The position numbers and the translations under genes are program-made. A stretch of DNA of 64,000 nucleotides. Origin: Archilochus colubris (lineage: Eukaryota > Chordata > Aves > Apodiformes > Trochilidae). The stretch covers positions 19,389,158 to 19,453,157 of the forward strand of contig CM041097.1 in assembly GCA_023079485.1 (NCBI GenBank), in the 5' to 3' direction. Of this stretch, positions 60,746 to 64,000 are shown piece by piece. Position 1 is the first letter of the stretch. Each line of letters begins with the position of its first letter. The notes beneath the pieces were generated by a model that worked only from the letters and a program-made list of their open reading frames with translations, made no database searches and was not told the origin of the DNA.

Positions 60746-60820
60746 TGGGATGGGATGGGATGGGATGGGATGGGATGGGATGGGATGGGATGGGATGGGA
60801 TGGGATGGGATGGGATGGGA
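60746..60820 (+). repeat. Pentanucleotide microsatellite (TGGGA)15
   Basis: Fifteen uninterrupted copies of TGGGA, 75 bases, start after GGGGCT and end in GGCTGGGGG. Each unit supplies a run of three Gs separated by two bases, so the + strand could fold into G-quadruplexes. Because the unit is five bases the array is open in several frames on both strands and produces long false open frames (up to 165 codons). Perfect copies imply a young and probably polymorphic locus. Confidence 0.97.
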
Positions 60821-62719
60821 TGGCTGGGGGACTGCTCCATGGTTTGGGTTCTCATCAGTTCCGTCGCTGTGACCGACTGCTGCAGCATGAGGAGGGCTCA
60901 GGGCTGCAGCCCTCTGTGTCCATGCCTTTTGGGAGCACGGGTTGGACCATTCCTGCTTCTCCACATGTCCCGGGGGTACACAGACATCGAGAGGACCTCA
61001 AGGAGCTCATGTGCCTGCAGCAAGGCTCTGAGTATAGACATGAACCAAGTTCACAACTAGAAAATCCCTGCCAGTGCAGTGAGCTGCTGGTGTGCCCTCC
61101 AGAGAGCTGCTTTGGCTGCCCCAGTATTGCTGCTGGAGGCAGCAGGAAAGTGGAAAAGTTTAGAGAAAAGAGCAAAGCATTTTCCACCTTTCCACCTTTT
61201 TGCTGAGTAGTGCTGGAGGATGCAGCAGAAGGCCTGTTGACATACTCTGCCGGAGTTGTGTCTTGTCCCTTGCAGTCATTGTTTACTTTGAACAGGGGAA
61301 TGTAGTAGTTTAAAAACTATTAGTTGTTCCTGAAGACTTCAGAAGATCTCATGTAAATTCATTAGCTACTGTGCAGCTGCCACACAGCATTGGAAGGAGT
61401 AAGAATAAGAATAAATGTATTAGGTTCACTATACAAGTGTGTTAGCATCCAGTCTGTAATGAAAAATGTATTAACTAAAGCATATGAATGTATTACCAGC
61501 ATCTCTGTAGCAGTATAATGCTTATCTTGAGCTATCCTTTTTTATAAATGAGATCCAAAATATACAATAAATGCTGCAAGCATACTCCATCTAGAAGCAA
61601 AGTGACAGAAAGCCCCTCTGTGCCACTGAATCTGCATTTATTGTCAATGCTCAGCTGCAGCACTGCAAGGGCAATCCTCCAGGAGTGCAGTGTGCTGGGT
61701 CTGAGCACCAGGAGAGCCTTCACTTGGGTGGGAGCACTGATCAGCTGGCTGGGATTGGAGTTTTGTTCCAGGAAATTTATTTGTGCTTATTTTGCAACTG
61801 TCTTTAGCTCATGAAAATGTTTACCTACAAATGTTTGTTTGTTTGGGCTTAGACTGGAGAGTCATTAATTCTTGATACATTGTACTTCCCAAAAAAAGCA
61901 GACAGAGGCAGAACAAAACCCAAGGAGAAAACAGCACCGAGGGTGGGTGACCAGATTTTGCAAGGGAACATGCCAAAGGGGGTGAGGTGTCAGACTGTGC
62001 TAATTTGTAAACCTCAGCATTTCCATTAAAAATGAGATCAGATTTCCCCTGCAGCAGAGAAGTTGTAGAAAGAGACACGGCCTTGCAAATTTCTTTAGAA
62101 GTCAATTTTATAAAATATAGTTTTTTTTTTTAAGTTCCATAAAACCCTTTAAACTGCAGAAGGATAAAAGAGTACCTACAGGATTTTGACAGTCTCTTCT
62201 TTCAGTAACATGAGCATTAAAAAGAATAGGTGTCAGTGAACCTTTTTTTTTCCTTTTTGCATTGTATTAGAAAACAAGAAGAATACATATGAGGACAAGC
62301 ATAAACACCACCTGCTTGCTAATATAATTCAGAATTGGGTGTTTATGGTTCAGCACATGCATTCAAAGCAGGAGTGTAGGAGTGGGTGTGTGGGGGGTGG
62401 TTAATTAGAAAGCTGTCTGATTTCCCTAAAGAAGCTATGATACAGATGATGAAAAACTTAATCCTCTGTGTTGTGCATCCTACACTGGCGGGTTGGCTGC
62501 ATTAAAGATCACATTAGTTTTCCCCTGAAGTGAGGCTGCAGCGTGTGTGTACAGCAATTACATGGTGGAGCAGAGGATGCCTGTGAAGGGATTGCAGTGT
62601 GTCTGGATCCAGCTGCTGCTTTCAAAACCCAGGGGTTTTTTGACTTTTCAGCCTCAGAAGCAGTAACTTTTGGTATCAGTAGCAGCAGTGAATGAGGCAG
62701 CGCTTCCCATACCCCCAGG
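60821..62719. other. CNTN4: CNTN4 intron, no gene seen
   Basis: A GC-richer flank (60821-61200) follows the TGGGA array and its open frames are side effects of that composition. T-tracts lie near 62122 and 62244. No exon recognised. Confidence 0.5.
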
Positions 62720-63290
62720 TCACAGCCAGTTTTATTATTTAAAATGAGTACATTTATGACTTCACATTGATTTTTGAGGAGTTTTTCTCATTAAAACTCC
62801 TGCTCCCGTTGCAATTCATGGCCATAAGCTAATTTTTTAATGTCTCTCAATATGTTGATATTGTATTGAAAATGTATCTCAATATACATCCAGCTCAGAT
62901 TTCATATGACTGTAGTTTTCTTTAATAATTACTCCTGGCCTTGGTAAGACGATCTCAATATTTGCTTTCTGTACCAATGTAAAAATTATATTCTGTTTCT
63001 TATACTTTGGACCACAGTTTGAGCATTGTTTACTCTGGATTAATCCAGATTATTCAGTTAGTGAATTAAGGAATCAGAGTTAGATGACAAAATTCAGTGT
63101 ACAGTCAAGGCAAATGAGTGATTGGGTTTCTTTATCAGAGATGACAGACTGGGCAGTAATTATGGTGTCAGCTATTCTGTATCTTAATCAGTTCCAGTTA
63201 TCTCATGTATAATTTTTCCTCTTACTGGCAAGTAGTTATTCAAAGAAGTAAATTGACTATCTGTGTAATTTGCTTCTTGGACACAAAAAG
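62720..63290. promoter_or_regulatory. Enhancer-like block with a 16-bp OTX/PITX-type palindrome
   Basis: TCTGGATTAATCCAGA (63034-63049) is a perfect palindrome formed by two overlapping, opposed GGATTA/TAATCC sites, the recognition core of K50 (bicoid-class) homeodomains such as OTX, CRX, PITX and GSC. It lies in an AT-rich block with TTAATAATTAC, GATGACAGAC (MEIS-type), AGTAATTATG and CTTAATCAG. The palindrome is seen directly; regulatory function is inferred. Confidence 0.42.
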
Positions 63291-64000
63291 GCTCAAAATT
63301 AACAGGCTTTTCCCCCCTCCCTGATGAAATCTTCCTTCAAGTGTGGTCCTCTGCTAATTATTCCTTTGTCCCTTTTTGTTTTCTAAAAGTGACAGAGAAA
63401 CCTGAAAGGGACCAGCATGTGTGTGGTGCAGACCTCTGGCAAGGTCTGCTGTGCCTCTGGTGCTACCCCAGCCTGTCAGTGTCCCTTGCCACTGCTTTTC
63501 TGTGCTCAGGCAGGAATATCATTCTGTGCTAGCACATAAAAATCAGGGTTTGAGACCAGGATCACCTCATGTTTCTAAGATCAGCATGGTTTGTTTGCAT
63601 CTCTTTGTTGCTAGGAGGGAGAACAGAAGTCCAGGAAGTGTTTTGGTATGTGTTTGAAAACTGAGAATGGAATATTGTAAATCAGAAGACTAAGCAGGGT
63701 GCCCATTAAAGCAGTACTCTTGATGAGATCTTCAAATACCCTCTTTCATTTATGCTGACAATGAGTGCCTTCAAGATACAGCCTTTCCACTTTGTTGTGC
63801 TACAGGTGGTTTTTAAAACAATCAATTTACAAAGAACATTTTTTTTCCTTTTCATGCTGTTAAAGCAAATTGCTATGTAATTAGATTTATATACTGAATA
63901 ATCTTATTTGCATATCCAATTAATTCTCCCTGTTTTAATTTGTTAGGGTTGAATTCACATTAGTAGTAAAAAATAGCACTTAAATTATCAAGGATTCAAA
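63291..64000. other. CNTN4: CNTN4 intron to the window edge, no gene seen
   Basis: AT-rich sequence with short chance open frames. No splice-flanked coding exon was recognised before the window ends. Confidence 0.5.

Noticed and set aside
60709..61206. 165-codon + strand open frame with a WDGMG-type repeat
   Set aside because: Produced by the TGGGA microsatellite, which is open in several frames; the reverse strand gives a Ser-His-Pro-Ile-Pro artefact in the same way.
1..64000. CRISPR arrays, operons, phage, tRNA or rRNA genes
   Set aside because: None seen; the window is vertebrate nuclear DNA with spliced-gene signals.

Overview
The window looks like one piece of a bird nuclear chromosome, probably from a songbird or a relative. 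The main evidence is three copies of the 3' end of CR1, the dominant LINE of avian genomes, on a moderately AT-rich, CpG-depleted background. Nothing bacterial is present: no operons, ribosome-binding-site spacing, tRNA or rRNA genes, and no CRISPR array.

One protein-coding gene can be recognised, the start of CNTN4 (contactin-4, a GPI-anchored immunoglobulin/fibronectin neuronal adhesion protein) on the + strand. A single exon at 47413-47551 has a good acceptor, 84 bases of 5'UTR, the start codon at 47497, an 18-codon signal peptide that matches contactin-4 at about 15 of 18 positions (from memory), and a phase-1 GT donor. Because the exon opens with UTR behind a splice acceptor, at least one non-coding first exon must lie upstream. 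No second coding exon is seen in the 16.4 kb downstream, which fits the very long 5' introns of this gene family.

The rest is non-coding. Region by region: 1-10 kb has no gene but holds a 192-codon minus-strand open frame (2011-2589) and a nested inverted repeat (2886-2943). 10.3-10.9 kb is an AT-rich block with two perfect dyads, followed by an old CR1. 18.1 kb has a 40-bp tandem duplication. 21.5-22.0 kb and 28.1-28.4 kb are CpG-retaining, homeodomain-site-rich blocks that look like conserved enhancers. 29.5-30.0 kb has an unassigned 167-codon open frame with a membrane-like segment. CR1 copies lie at 32.0 and 38.5 kb. A perfect dyad lies about 190 bases upstream of the CNTN4 exon.

About 4.8 kb downstream of the CNTN4 exon, 52.26-52.45 kb is a small CpG island with two YY1-like sites and a GC box. 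It runs into an excellent splice donor at 52765/52766, so it looks like an internal promoter plus first exon, possibly of a nested non-coding RNA or an alternative transcript. Further on are two more enhancer-like AT-rich blocks (55.1-55.6 and 57.8-58.1 kb), a 15-copy TGGGA array with G-quadruplex potential (60746-60820), and a block at 62.7-63.3 kb with a 16-bp palindrome made of two opposed GGATTA/TAATCC sites.

The conservation and promoter claims are inferences from composition and motifs. No alignment or expression data were available.
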